Shown: positions 7,700-17,165, counted from the first letter of the stretch. The stretch: DNA of 17,610 bases from CAYORM01 sp964406375 (GCA_964406375.1 CAYORM010000060.1:1-17610), one strand, 5' to 3'. Translations and numbers: made by a program. The notes: generated from the sequence alone by a model not told the origin.

Positions 7700-8413
7700 T
7701 CATACCCCGGCCACCCCGTCCCGCTGCGCGAGCAGCACCTCGCGCAGATTGCGCAGGATTCCGGCCGTCGCGCCCCAGATATAGCGATCCCGCCAGGGAA
7801 AGACCCAGAAGGCGCGTTCCTTCCCTTCGATCGTCGTGACGTGACGCCGCGGCTGGTCATGCCGCAGGACGAAGGTGAGCGGCACCTCGAATATCTCGGC
7901 GACCTCGAACGGGTCCGGCACAAGCGACAGTGGCGGCCGCAGGAGGCCGACGATCGGCACCACCTCGAAGCCGGTGCGGGTGAGATAGGTGTCGAGCCGG
8001 CCCAGCGTCTCGACTGCCTCCGGTGCCAGCCCCACCTCCTCCTCCGCCTCGCGCAGTGCGGTCTGCCGCCGGTCGAGATCGCCGGGATCGGCGCCGCCAC
8101 CGGGAAAGGCGATCTGCCCGGCATGGGCGTGCAGATGCGGCGTCCGCCGGGTCAAGAGGATCGTCGGCTCGTCATGCAGCACGATCGGCACGAGAACCGC
8201 AGCCGCCCGTGCCGGCGGTGCCGTCCGGACCAGCGGCGCCATGTCCGGGTTGAGGTCGTGATCGCCGCGAACGGGGCCGAGATCGGCCGGCTCCCGGGCG
8301 ACGGCGCCCGCCTCGGGAAGACCGCTCCCGGAGACCGGCACGATCGGCGGCGGGTAGGGGGCCGGGTCGCGAGGCAATCCGGCGAGCGCCAGGCGCAGCT
8401 CCGCCTCGGTCAT
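7700..8413 (-). CDS. NUDIX hydrolase, CoA pyrophosphatase type
   Basis: This 237-residue protein looks like the CoA-cleaving branch of the NUDIX family (NudL/PCD1-like), which splits CoA or its derivatives into 3',5'-ADP and phosphopantetheine. The NuCoA-type stretch runs from LLTRRT (86–91) to GQIAFPGG (99–106), and the NUDIX core REAEEEVGL is at 121–129. The NuCoA arginine is replaced by histidine (H95 in HLHAH), a change I recall in other alphaproteobacteria. The first 60 residues are proline-rich and unlikely to be part of the fold. I prefer ATG 8413 (AGGA ten bases upstream) over an in-frame TTG at 8431, which has a poorer site. It sits between DUF1285 and cca in one leftward unit. Substrate preference is inferred from family only. 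Confidence 0.92.
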   Translation of the reverse strand: MTEAELRLALAGLPRDPAPYPPPIVPVSGSGLPEAGAVAREPADLGPVRGDHDLNPDMAPLVRTAPPARAAAVLVPIVLHDEPTILLTRRTPHLHAHAGQIAFPGGGADPGDLDRRQTALREAEEEVGLAPEAVETLGRLDTYLTRTGFEVVPIVGLLRPPLSLVPDPFEVAEIFEVPLTFVLRHDQPRRHVTTIEGKERAFWVFPWRDRYIWGATAGILRNLREVLLAQRDGVAGV

Positions 8414-8444
8414 GCCAGGACCGTCCTGCAACCGCCAGGAAGGA

Positions 8445-8996
8445 TCACGCCGGCGGGGCGTCGAGCGGGAAGAAGATGCCGCCGCTCCATACGCCCGTCC
8501 GCCCGCCCTCTTCGACCGCCCGCTCGGCCAGATCGTAGAAGACCGGGCGCGCGATCAGCGCATCGAGCCGGTCGCGGATGCGGACATAGGGGCGCGGTTC
8601 GCCCGTCTCGGGATCGGTCTCGACCCGGATCGGATGGTCGGCATCGGCCGTCGCCGTGTCGTCGAGCGACGTGCGGAAGGTGATCCGCTGCCGCTGGCCA
8701 GCGCCCTCGAACCGCGCCGCCACCGCGACGAAGGGCGCGTCCTCGACCAGGATGCGCCCCCGCTCGGCCGGGGTGATGAGCCAGTAATCGCCCGCGTCGT
8801 CGCGTCGCAGCACCGAGGCGAACAGCCGGACGAGGCCGATGCGGCCGATCGGCGTGCCCTCGTGGTACCACGTGCCGTCCCGGGCGATGCGGATGTTGTA
8901 GGCCTCGTCGACGGCGCTGGGGACCCTGGAAGGGGCCGGCTGGCCGGGCCGCGGGACCGAGGGGTGCGTTTCGCGCGATTCCGCCATAGTCTCCAC
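8445..8996 (-). CDS. DUF1285 domain protein of unknown function
   Basis: This 183-residue soluble protein belongs to the DUF1285 family. The hallmark block is visible: RDGTWYHEGTPIGR (39–52), LFASVLRRD (59–67), and YWLITPAERG (71–80), followed by a beta-rich C-terminal half with YVRIRDRLDALIARPVFYDL. No signal peptide, membrane segment or catalytic motif is apparent, and the family has no established function that I know. The first 30 residues are proline-rich and disordered-looking. GTG 8996 is favoured as start because AGGAG lies 5 bases before it; the next ATG, at 8987, is 14 bases from that site. It heads the DUF1285–NUDIX–cca unit and is separated from moxR by only 39 bp. Confidence 0.9.
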   Translation of the reverse strand: METMAESRETHPSVPRPGQPAPSRVPSAVDEAYNIRIARDGTWYHEGTPIGRIGLVRLFASVLRRDDAGDYWLITPAERGRILVEDAPFVAVAARFEGAGQRQRITFRTSLDDTATADADHPIRVETDPETGEPRPYVRIRDRLDALIARPVFYDLAERAVEEGGRTGVWSGGIFFPLDAPPA

Positions 8997-9001
8997 TTAA
9001 G

Positions 9002-9006
9002 CTCCT
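9002..9006 (-). promoter_or_regulatory. Ribosome binding site deciding the GTG start of the DUF1285 gene
   Basis: AGGAG on the minus strand lies 5 bases before GTG 8996. It is a perfect core site and decides in favour of GTG rather than the ATG three codons further in. It occupies part of the 39 bp gap separating this gene from the divergent moxR. Confidence 0.65.
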
Positions 9007-9035
9007 GATCGTCTTCCCACCAGCGCTCGGACCGC

Positions 9036-10074
<1,039 letters not shown>

Positions 10075-10082
<8 letters not shown>

Positions 10083-11007
10083 TCGCGAGGTTCCCGGCGC
10101 CACGCTGCAGCCGCGGGCGCGGTCACTCGGCCAGAAGGTCCCGCCGCTGCTGGTCGCGGCCGAGCGGGTGGCGGCGCATCTGCGCCCGGGGCTGCACGGT
10201 CGCCGGCGCGCCGGCAGCGGCGACGCCTTCTGGCAGTTCCGCCGCTACCAGCCCGATGATCCGGCGAGCCGCATCGACTGGCGGCAGAGCGCCCGTGCCG
10301 GCGCACCCTTCGTGCGCGAGACCGAATGGGAGGCCGCCCAGACCGTCTGGCTGTGGTGCGACAAGGCGCCGGGCATGGACTGGCGCTCCGCCCGCGGGCT
10401 GCCGACCAAGCGCGACCGCGCGGCGCTCCTCGTCCTCGCCCTCTCCGTCGCGCTCGACCGCGCGGCGGAGCTGACCGGGCTGCTCGGTGCGGAGAGCCGA
10501 CCGGGCGCCGGCCTTCCCACGCTCGCCCGTCGCGCGGCATGGCTCGAGGCGCCCGGGACCGATGCGGCCCGGACCGAGATTGCCGGGGGCGAGACGGCCG
10601 GCGACGGCGTGCCGCCGGTCGACCCCGCCGTCGCCCCGCGTGCCGGGCTGGTCCTGGTGGGGGATTTCCTGGCCCCGGCCGAGGCGATCGCCGCCGCCAT
10701 CGCCGCCTATCGCGGCCGCGGCGTCACCGGCCATCTGCTGCAGGTGCTGGATCCGGCGGAGGAGACACTGCCCTATCGCGGCCGGGTGCGGTTCGAGCCA
10801 CCCAGCGGCGGCGATCCGTTGGTCGTCCCGCGGGTCGAGCCGCTGCGCGAGGCCTATCGCGCCCGGCTCGCCGCGCATCGCACGGCCCTCGCCACCGCGG
10901 CCGAAGCGGCCGGCTGGACCTTCGCTGTCCACCGCACCGACGCGCCGGCCGAGGCCGGGCTCGCCGCGCTGTGGGCGGCACTCGCCGGTGCCCGCGGGCG
11001 TGGCTGA
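10075..11007 (+). CDS. DUF58 domain protein (MoxR partner)
   Basis: This 310-residue protein has the DUF58 signature at residues 55–86: FRRYQPDDPASRIDWRQSAR followed by GAPFVRETEWE. The C-terminal half is a vWA-like fold, with VWLWCD (91–96) at the place of the first metal-site strand but no DxSxS. DUF58 genes nearly always follow moxR and are thought to work with it; no activity is established. No membrane segment is obvious, unlike many DUF58 proteins that begin with two helices, so it is probably cytoplasmic. TTG 10075 is the only sensible start in this frame. It overlaps the moxR stop, with GGTGGAG 4 bases upstream, so translation is probably coupled. Fifteen bases separate its stop from the next start. 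Confidence 0.91.
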
Positions 11008-11022
11008 TCCGTACGTGCATCG

Positions 11023-13785
11023 ATGACCGGCTTTCTCGCCGCCCTGCCCGCCATCACCGTCCTCGAGCCGGCCGTCCTGGCGGCACTGGCGATCCTGCCG
11101 ATCCTGTGGTGGCTGCTGCGTGCCACCCCGCCGGCACCGCGCCGCGAGATCTTTCCGGCGCTGCGCCTGCTGCGCGGCCTCGCAGCCGCCGAGCAGACGC
11201 CGGCCCGCACGCCCTGGTGGGTGTTGCTGCTGCGCCTTGTCATCGCTGCGCTGCTGATCCTCGGCCTCGCCCGCCCGGTCGTGAACCCCGATCGCGGCCT
11301 GCCCGGCAGCGGACCGCTGCTGCTGGTCGTCGATGACGGCTGGGCCGCCGCCGCCGACTGGGAGCGCCGCACCGCCGCGATGCTCGAAGCGGTCGGTCGT
11401 GCCGAGCGGGCCGGCCGGGATATCTGGCTGCTGACCACCGCGCCACCCGCCGATGGCGGGCCGATCCTCGCCGAAGGGCCGCTGACCGCCGCCGCCGCGC
11501 GGGGCGCGATCGGTGCACTCACCCCCCTGCCCTGGCCGGTCGACCGCGCGGCGGCGCGGCGGGTGGTCGCCGATCTGACCTTCACCGGCTCGGCGAATGT
11601 CGTCTGGATCGCCGACGGCATCGCCTCGCCCGATCCGGCAACCGACGCTGCTTTCGGCGAGGCGCTCCAGAAGCGTGGCGGACTTGAGATCGCCGGCGCC
11701 GCCCCTGTCGCGGGGCTGCTGCTGCGGCCGCCGCGCGACGCTGGCGCCGCGCTGGCGCTGACGGTCGAGCGGGCCGCGACTGCGGATCCCCTGTCCTTCG
11801 CGGTGCGGGCCATGGCAGCCGACGGCCGCGTCCTGGCACGGCGTGAGGGGCGGGTTCCGGCCGGCGTGCGGACCGCCGAGGTCGCCTTCGATCTGCCGCT
11901 CGACGCCCGCAACGCGGTCGAACGGATCGAGATCGAGGACGGGCGCTCCGCCGCGACAGTCGTGCTGCTCGACGATCGCTGGCGCCGTCGCGCCGTCGGC
12001 ATCGTGACGGACCCGGTGGCCGAGGCGCCGCAGCCGCTCCTCTCCCCCACCCATTACATCGAGCGCGCGCTCGAACCCTATGCCGAGGTCAGGACGGGCG
12101 CGCTCGAGGCACTGCTCGCCCCCGAGCCCGGCCGCGCCGCACCGTCGATGATTGTGCTGGCCGATGCCGGGCCGCTGACCGCCACGGCGCGCGAGAGCCT
12201 CGCCGCCTGGGTCGAGGCGGGCGGCGTGGCCCTGCGCTTCGCCGGACCGCTCTTCGCCGCCAATCCCGATCCGCTCATCCCGGTCCCGCTCCATACCGGC
12301 GACCGATCCCTGTCCGGCGCATTGTCCTGGACGACGCCGATGGCGATCGCCCCCTTCCCGGAGACGGGCCCCTTCGCCGGCCTGCCCGTTCCCGATGATG
12401 TGCGGATCGAACGGCAGGTCCTCGCCGACCCGGCGGGCGCCTCCGAGACGCGTGTCTGGGCGCGGCTGACCGACGGCACGCCGCTGGTGACCGGGGCGCG
12501 ATACGGCGAAGGCTGGCTCATCCTCGTCCATACGGCGGCGGATGCCTCCTGGTCGTCGCTGCCGCTCTCGGGCCTTTTCGTCGACATGCTGCGCCGGCTG
12601 TCGGCGCTGGGTCAGCCCTCAGGGGCCGCCGCAGAGACGCAGGGCCAGCCCCTCTCGGAGGCGGGACCGGTGCTGACGCGGCCACCGCTCGCCCTGCTCG
12701 ACGGCTTCGGTCGCCTCTCCCCGGCCGGCGGCGCCGGCCTCACGGCCGCGCGCGCCCTCGCCGATCCGGCCACGGCGGCGGGTCCGGCCCATCCGCCCGG
12801 CTATTACGGCCGCGCCGAGGACCGGATGGCGCTCAACCTGAGCGAAGCGCTGCCGGCGCCACACGCGCTCGACCCGCCGCCCGGCGCGACGCGACTGCCG
12901 CTCGGGGCCGCGACGCCGGCGCTGGCGCTCGCGCCGTGGCTCTTCGCCGCCGCGCTCCTTCTCTTCGCCCTCGACCTCGTGGTTGCGCTGGGGCTGCGCG
13001 GCCTCCTGCGGCGGCGGATCGCCGCGGCGGCGCTCGCCGGCCTCCTCCTCGCCGCGCTCGAGCCGCCTGCCGCCCCCGCCCAGGAGGATCCGGCGGCCGC
13101 CGCCGACCGACTGCACCTCGCCTATGTCGTTACCGGTGATGCCGCGGTCGACGCGACCAGTCGCGCCGGCCTCGCGGCGCTGTCGCGTGTGCTGCACGAC
13201 CGCACCTCTGCCGACGCCGGCGAACCCGTCGCCATCGACCCCGCGACCGACGAGCTTGCCTTCTATCCGCTCCTCTACTGGCCGGTGACAGCGACCCAGC
13301 CGGCGCTTGGCGAGGCGGCGATCGAGGCGCTCGACGCCTATCTCGCCCGCGGCGGGATGATCGTCCTCGACACACGCGACGGCGGCACCGGCGCCGCAAC
13401 CGGCGATCTGCGCCGCCTGACCGAGGGGCTGCCCGTCCCGCCGCTCGTCACGCTGCCGATCGATCATGTGCTGACGCGGACCTTCTATCTGCTGGACGAC
13501 TTTCCCGGTCGTGTCGCCGGCGCCCCCGTCTGGGTCGCGGCGACCGATGCGACGCGCCATGACGGCGTCTCCTCCGTCGTCATCAGCGGTGCCGACTGGG
13601 CCGCCGCCTGGGCGACGGACGCGCTGGGGCGCCCGCTCTACCCGCTCGAACCCGGTGGCGACCGGCAGCGGGAGATGGCCTATCGGGTCGGGGTCAACCT
13701 CGTCCTCTATGCGCTGACCGGCAATTACAAGGCCGATCAGGTGCATGTCCCCGCTATCCTCGAGCGCCTGGGCGAGGTGCGCTGA
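11023..13785 (+). CDS. BatA-like N-terminus, amidotransferase-like middle and DUF4159 C-terminus
   Basis: This 920-residue membrane protein resembles the large DUF4159 proteins of alphaproteobacterial moxR clusters. Residues 1–90 match the aerotolerance-regulator N-terminus, with helices at about 17–33 and 66–83. A vWA-like domain follows, but its metal site is degraded: D104-x-G106-x-A108 instead of DxSxS, and ADG (197–199) instead of TDG. After a beta-rich linker, about 343–529 looks like a class I glutamine-amidotransferase fold without any cysteine. A helix (about 634–659), an RRR turn and a signal-like stretch ending AAPAQ (about 668–687) lead to the DUF4159 domain (about 696–905), which ends TGNYKADQVH. 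Large parts probably face the periplasm. Function is unknown; a structural partner for MoxR is inference. The start at ATG 11023 has no clear ribosome site. Confidence 0.9.
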   Translation: MTGFLAALPAITVLEPAVLAALAILPILWWLLRATPPAPRREIFPALRLLRGLAAAEQTPARTPWWVLLLRLVIAALLILGLARPVVNPDRGLPGSGPLLLVVDDGWAAAADWERRTAAMLEAVGRAERAGRDIWLLTTAPPADGGPILAEGPLTAAAARGAIGALTPLPWPVDRAAARRVVADLTFTGSANVVWIADGIASPDPATDAAFGEALQKRGGLEIAGAAPVAGLLLRPPRDAGAALALTVERAATADPLSFAVRAMAADGRVLARREGRVPAGVRTAEVAFDLPLDARNAVERIEIEDGRSAATVVLLDDRWRRRAVGIVTDPVAEAPQPLLSPTHYIERALEPYAEVRTGALEALLAPEPGRAAPSMIVLADAGPLTATARESLAAWVEAGGVALRFAGPLFAANPDPLIPVPLHTGDRSLSGALSWTTPMAIAPFPETGPFAGLPVPDDVRIERQVLADPAGASETRVWARLTDGTPLVTGARYGEGWLILVHTAADASWSSLPLSGLFVDMLRRLSALGQPSGAAAETQGQPLSEAGPVLTRPPLALLDGFGRLSPAGGAGLTAARALADPATAAGPAHPPGYYGRAEDRMALNLSEALPAPHALDPPPGATRLPLGAATPALALAPWLFAAALLLFALDLVVALGLRGLLRRRIAAAALAGLLLAALEPPAAPAQEDPAAAADRLHLAYVVTGDAAVDATSRAGLAALSRVLHDRTSADAGEPVAIDPATDELAFYPLLYWPVTATQPALGEAAIEALDAYLARGGMIVLDTRDGGTGAATGDLRRLTEGLPVPPLVTLPIDHVLTRTFYLLDDFPGRVAGAPVWVAATDATRHDGVSSVVISGADWAAAWATDALGRPLYPLEPGGDRQREMAYRVGVNLVLYALTGNYKADQVHVPAILERLGEVR

Positions 13786-15876
13786 GTGATGGGCCATCTC
13801 GGGATCGTTCTGTCGCCGCTCTTGCCCTGGGCGCTGCTCGGCCCTCTCTTCGCGCTCGCCGCCATCGCAGTGCTGCTCGGCTTCGCCCGCCGCGCCTCGG
13901 GGACAGGGTGGCGCGCCCTCGCCGCGCTCCTCATCGCCATGCTGCTCCTCGATCCCTCCATGCGCCGCGAGTTGCGGGAGCCGGTCCCCGACGTCGCGGT
14001 GCTGGTTGTCGACCGCAGCCCCAGCCAGAAGATCGGCGACCGTCCGCAGCAGACCGAGGCGGCGGTGGCGGCGCTGGCCGAACGACTCGCGGCCGATCCG
14101 GGGCTCGAGCTGCGGTTGGTCGAGGTCGCGGGTGCGACCGACGAGACCCGGCTGTTCGAGGCGCTCGAGCGCGCCACGGCCGATGTACCGCGCCGACGGC
14201 TGGCAGGCGCCATCCTCGTCACCGACGGGCAGGTGCACGACGTGCCCGCCGACGCGGCCGCCCTTGCGGGGCTGGGGCCGGTCCACGCGCTGATCACCGG
14301 GCAGCCCGATGCGCGCGACCGCCGGCTCGTCCTCGCGGATGCGCCGAGCTACGGGCTGGTCGGCGGGACGGTGCGGATGACGCTGCGGCTCGAGGAGGCG
14401 CCGGCGGCAGCCGCCGATGCGGAGAGCGCGTCGGTCCCGGCCGAGATCCGGCAGGACGGGGCCGTCGTCGCGTCGATCCCGCTCGAGCCGGACCGGGACA
14501 CGGTGCTCACGCTCCCGATCGATCATGCCGGGCCGGTCGTCATCGAGGCGTCGGTGCCGGTCGTGCCCGGCGAGATCTCCGCGGCCAACAACGCGGTCGC
14601 GGCGGTGGTGACCGGCGTGCGCGACCGGCTGCGGGTACTGCTGGTCACCGGCGAGCCGCATCCCGGCGCCCGGACCTGGCGCGACATCCTGAAGGCCGAC
14701 CCGTCCGTCGACCTCGTCCATTTCACCATCCTACGCCCGCCGGAGAAGCAGGACGCGACGCCGATCGAGGAGCTGTCGCTGATCGCCTTCCCGATTCGCG
14801 AGCTGTTCGAGGAGAAGCTCTCCGAATTCGACCTCGTGATCTTCGACCGCTACCGCGCGATGGGCGTGCTGCCGGCGCTCTATCTCGAGAACATCGCCCG
14901 CTGGGTCGAGGAGGGCGGCGCGTTCCTTGAGGTCTCGGGCGAGGCCTTCGCCGATCCGTTCAGCCTCTACTGGTCACCCCTGGGCCGCATCCTGCCGGGC
15001 GAACCCACCGGCGCCGTCACCGATGGCGCTCCCGGTTTCCGCCCGCTGCTGACCGATGCCGGCCAACGCCATCCGGTCACCGCTGCACTCCCCGGAGCGG
15101 GTGTAAGCGCGGCGGAGGACAGCACATGGGGTCGCTGGTTCCGCCATGTCGATGTCCGGACCGTCGGCGGCACTGTCGTCATGGCCACCGCGGATGGCGC
15201 GCCGCTGCTGATCCTCGACCGTGTGGGCGAGGGTCGCGTCGCGCAGATGACCTCTGACCAAATCTGGCTGTGGAATCGCGGCTTCGAGGGCGGCGGACCG
15301 CATGCCGAGCTGCTGCGCCGCCTGGCGCACTGGCTGATGCGCGAGCCGTCGCTGGAGGAGGAAGCGCTGCGCGCCGCGGCCGAGGGCGATGCACTGCGCA
15401 TCGAGCGCCGTTTCGTCGACGCCGCGGCGGTACCCGAGACGGTGCGGGTGACCGCCCCGGACGGCAGCACCCGCACGGTGGACCTCGCCGAGGACCTCCC
15501 CGGTCTGCGCACCGCGCTGGTGCCGGCCGGCATGTCGGGGCTGTGGACGGTCGAGGATGGCGTGCACCGGGCGGTCGCGATCGTCGGGCGCCTCGACGTG
15601 CCGGAGCAGCAGGAGTTGAGGGCCACCGCCGACAGGCTGGCACCGGTGGCCGAGGGAACCGGCGGTGGTCTCGTCTGGCTCGCGACCGACGGGCTGCCGG
15701 AGATCCGGCGCCCGGCGCCGGGCCGCGCCATGGCGGGTACGGGATGGATCGGCCTCACCGCCAATGGCGACTACATCGTCACCGGCACGGCGACGGTGCC
15801 GCTGCTCCCGGCCGCCCTGGCCCTCGCGCTCGCCCTCGGCGCCGTCCTCGCCGCCTGGCGCCGCGAGGCGCGCTGA
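13786..15876 (+). CDS. Membrane-anchored vWA and glutamine-amidotransferase-like protein
   Basis: This protein of 696 residues has two N-terminal helices (about 12–32 and 42–56), a vWA domain, a beta-rich linker, a class I amidotransferase-like domain (about 282–517), a further beta domain and a C-terminal helix (about 673–690). The vWA metal site looks intact: D76-R-S78-P-S80 and T146-D147-G148. No cysteine occurs anywhere, so the amidotransferase-like domain cannot be a normal glutaminase, though such proteins are often annotated as glutamine amidotransferases. The domain order repeats that of the preceding protein, suggesting an old duplication. GTG 13786 abuts the upstream stop and ATG 13789 follows directly; either may be used. 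It closes the moxR cluster. The role is unknown, probably in the envelope. Confidence 0.85.
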   Translation: MMGHLGIVLSPLLPWALLGPLFALAAIAVLLGFARRASGTGWRALAALLIAMLLLDPSMRRELREPVPDVAVLVVDRSPSQKIGDRPQQTEAAVAALAERLAADPGLELRLVEVAGATDETRLFEALERATADVPRRRLAGAILVTDGQVHDVPADAAALAGLGPVHALITGQPDARDRRLVLADAPSYGLVGGTVRMTLRLEEAPAAAADAESASVPAEIRQDGAVVASIPLEPDRDTVLTLPIDHAGPVVIEASVPVVPGEISAANNAVAAVVTGVRDRLRVLLVTGEPHPGARTWRDILKADPSVDLVHFTILRPPEKQDATPIEELSLIAFPIRELFEEKLSEFDLVIFDRYRAMGVLPALYLENIARWVEEGGAFLEVSGEAFADPFSLYWSPLGRILPGEPTGAVTDGAPGFRPLLTDAGQRHPVTAALPGAGVSAAEDSTWGRWFRHVDVRTVGGTVVMATADGAPLLILDRVGEGRVAQMTSDQIWLWNRGFEGGGPHAELLRRLAHWLMREPSLEEEALRAAAEGDALRIERRFVDAAAVPETVRVTAPDGSTRTVDLAEDLPGLRTALVPAGMSGLWTVEDGVHRAVAIVGRLDVPEQQELRATADRLAPVAEGTGGGLVWLATDGLPEIRRPAPGRAMAGTGWIGLTANGDYIVTGTATVPLLPAALALALALGAVLAAWRREAR

Positions 15877-15880
15877 CGCT

Positions 15881-16897
15881 TCAGGCCGCGCCGCCGCGGC
15901 GCGGATCCACCACGGTCTTGAGATGCCGCCCGCCGCCAGCGATCAGCGCCTCATAGGCGGCCGGCAGCGCTTCGAGCCCGATCGACGGGGCGAGGAAGCG
16001 GGCAAGGCGTGGCGCGAGACGCGGCAGCATCGCCACCGCCTCGCGCTGCTCATCACGGAAGACGGCGCAGCCGAACAGCTCGAGTTCCCGCTCGACGATC
16101 AGGTTCGGATCGATCTCGAGGCGCCCGTGGAAGATACCGACCAGCGCGATCCGGGCACCGTTGGCGACGACCGGCAGCAGGGCCGACAGCGCGGCGGTCG
16201 ATCCGGTCGCCTCGACGGCATGGGCGATCGGCCCGCCTGCCGATGCCGCGGCCGTCACGTCGAGCGCCACCGGCACCGCGCCTGCGACCTCGGCGACCAG
16301 CGCCTGCCGCGCCCCGTTGCGATCGGCCACCAGCACGGTGCAACCGCCCTCGGCCAGCAGCAGCGCGGTGAGCCCGCCGATCGGCCCACAGCCGGCGACG
16401 AGGACGGGGACGCCGGCCGGTGCGGCGAGCCGCCGGACGACATGGAGCGCGACACCGAGCGGCTCGGCCAGCGCCGCAATCTCCGGCGGTACGGCGGGGT
16501 CGACCCGCAGCAGCCCGGCGGCGGGAAGCACGACTGCCTCGGCAAAGCCGCCCTCGCAGACCTCACCGACATAGCCGAGGCTGGTGCAGAGGTTGCGCTG
16601 GCCGGTCCGGCAGGCCGAACAGGTACCGCAGGCCACCCGCGAATCGGCGACGACACGGTCACCCGGCGCGAATCCCTCGACCCCCGGCCCGACCGCCGTC
16701 ACCTCGCCCGCGAATTCGTGTCCCGGCGTCACCGGCAGGCGCGCGATCCACTGGCCCGTCCGGAAGTTGTGCAGGTCCGACCCGCAGATGCCCGCGGCCA
16801 GCACCCTGACCGCCACCTCGCCCGCGCCGGGAGGGGCGGGATCCGGGACCGTCTCGATGCGGATGTCGCCGATCCCATGAAGCCGTGCCGCTCTCAT
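15881..16897 (-). CDS. Zinc-dependent alcohol/polyol dehydrogenase (MDR family)
   Basis: This 338-residue enzyme is a medium-chain zinc dehydrogenase that oxidises an alcohol or polyol with a nicotinamide cofactor. Catalytic zinc ligands are C38, H60, E61 and E145 (AAGICGSDLH, TPGHEFAGEV, AEPLGVALH). The structural zinc has C90, C93, C96 and C104. The Rossmann motif VAGCGPIGG (167–175) is followed by D192 at the end of strand 2, which favours NAD over NADP. It resembles the sorbitol, idonate and galactitol-1-phosphate dehydrogenase branch, but I cannot name the substrate. ATG 16897 follows GAGGGCGAGG; the 35-codon upstream extension is arginine-rich and unlike the family. It is monocistronic as seen, divergent from acs, and its stop lies 4 bp from that of the vWA gene. 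Confidence 0.93.
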   Translation of the reverse strand: MRAARLHGIGDIRIETVPDPAPPGAGEVAVRVLAAGICGSDLHNFRTGQWIARLPVTPGHEFAGEVTAVGPGVEGFAPGDRVVADSRVACGTCSACRTGQRNLCTSLGYVGEVCEGGFAEAVVLPAAGLLRVDPAVPPEIAALAEPLGVALHVVRRLAAPAGVPVLVAGCGPIGGLTALLLAEGGCTVLVADRNGARQALVAEVAGAVPVALDVTAAASAGGPIAHAVEATGSTAALSALLPVVANGARIALVGIFHGRLEIDPNLIVERELELFGCAVFRDEQREAVAMLPRLAPRLARFLAPSIGLEALPAAYEALIAGGGRHLKTVVDPRRGGAA

Positions 16898-17068
16898 CAC
16901 GCCTCGCCCTCCGCCGTCCGCTCGCGCCCACCCGTTCCGCCGCCGGCGATCGGCGCGGCGGGAGGCGCGGACCAGAGGAGGTTTAGCATCCGCCGCCGAC
17001 AAGGTATCGCCATCCCGATCTTGCCGGCGATCAGGCGGCGGGCAACGGCCTGCAGCCGATGACCCGGC

Positions 17069-17098
17069 TTGGACATGGCCGGACGGCTGGTCTATTCA
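17069..17098 (+). promoter_or_regulatory. Possible promoter of acs
   Basis: TTGGAC (17069–17074) and TATTCA (17093–17098) are 18 bases apart, about 68 bases before the acs start. The match is moderate. CATGGCC occurs at 17074–17080 and again at 17097–17103, the second inside the palindrome ATGGCCAT (17098–17105), so the repeats flank the core elements and might be operator half-sites. No known regulator is recognised. Confidence 0.35.
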
Positions 17099-17165
17099 TG
17101 GCCATAAGATGTGCCGCGACGCGGGCGCACCCGTCGATGCGCGCCATGCTTTCCGGGAGACGCCA

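Noticed and set aside
10123..12531. An 802-codon open frame on the minus strand, opposite the DUF58 and DUF4159 genes.
   Set aside because: It is a shadow frame of GC-rich coding DNA. The translation is low-complexity (rich in G, R, D, Q) with no domain, and the plus-strand genes have clear domain motifs and gap-free coupling.
12619..14721. A 700-codon open frame on the minus strand, opposite the DUF4159 and vWA genes.
   Set aside because: Same reason: arginine- and glycine-rich shadow with no recognisable motif, spanning the junction of two well-supported genes.
13786..15876. Calling the last gene of the moxR cluster an active glutamine amidotransferase.
   Set aside because: The protein has no cysteine, so the nucleophile of class I amidotransferases is absent; only the fold is suggested.
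15665..17062. A 465-codon plus-strand frame over the dehydrogenase.
   Set aside because: Shadow of the zinc dehydrogenase; low-complexity translation and overlap with the end of the vWA gene.
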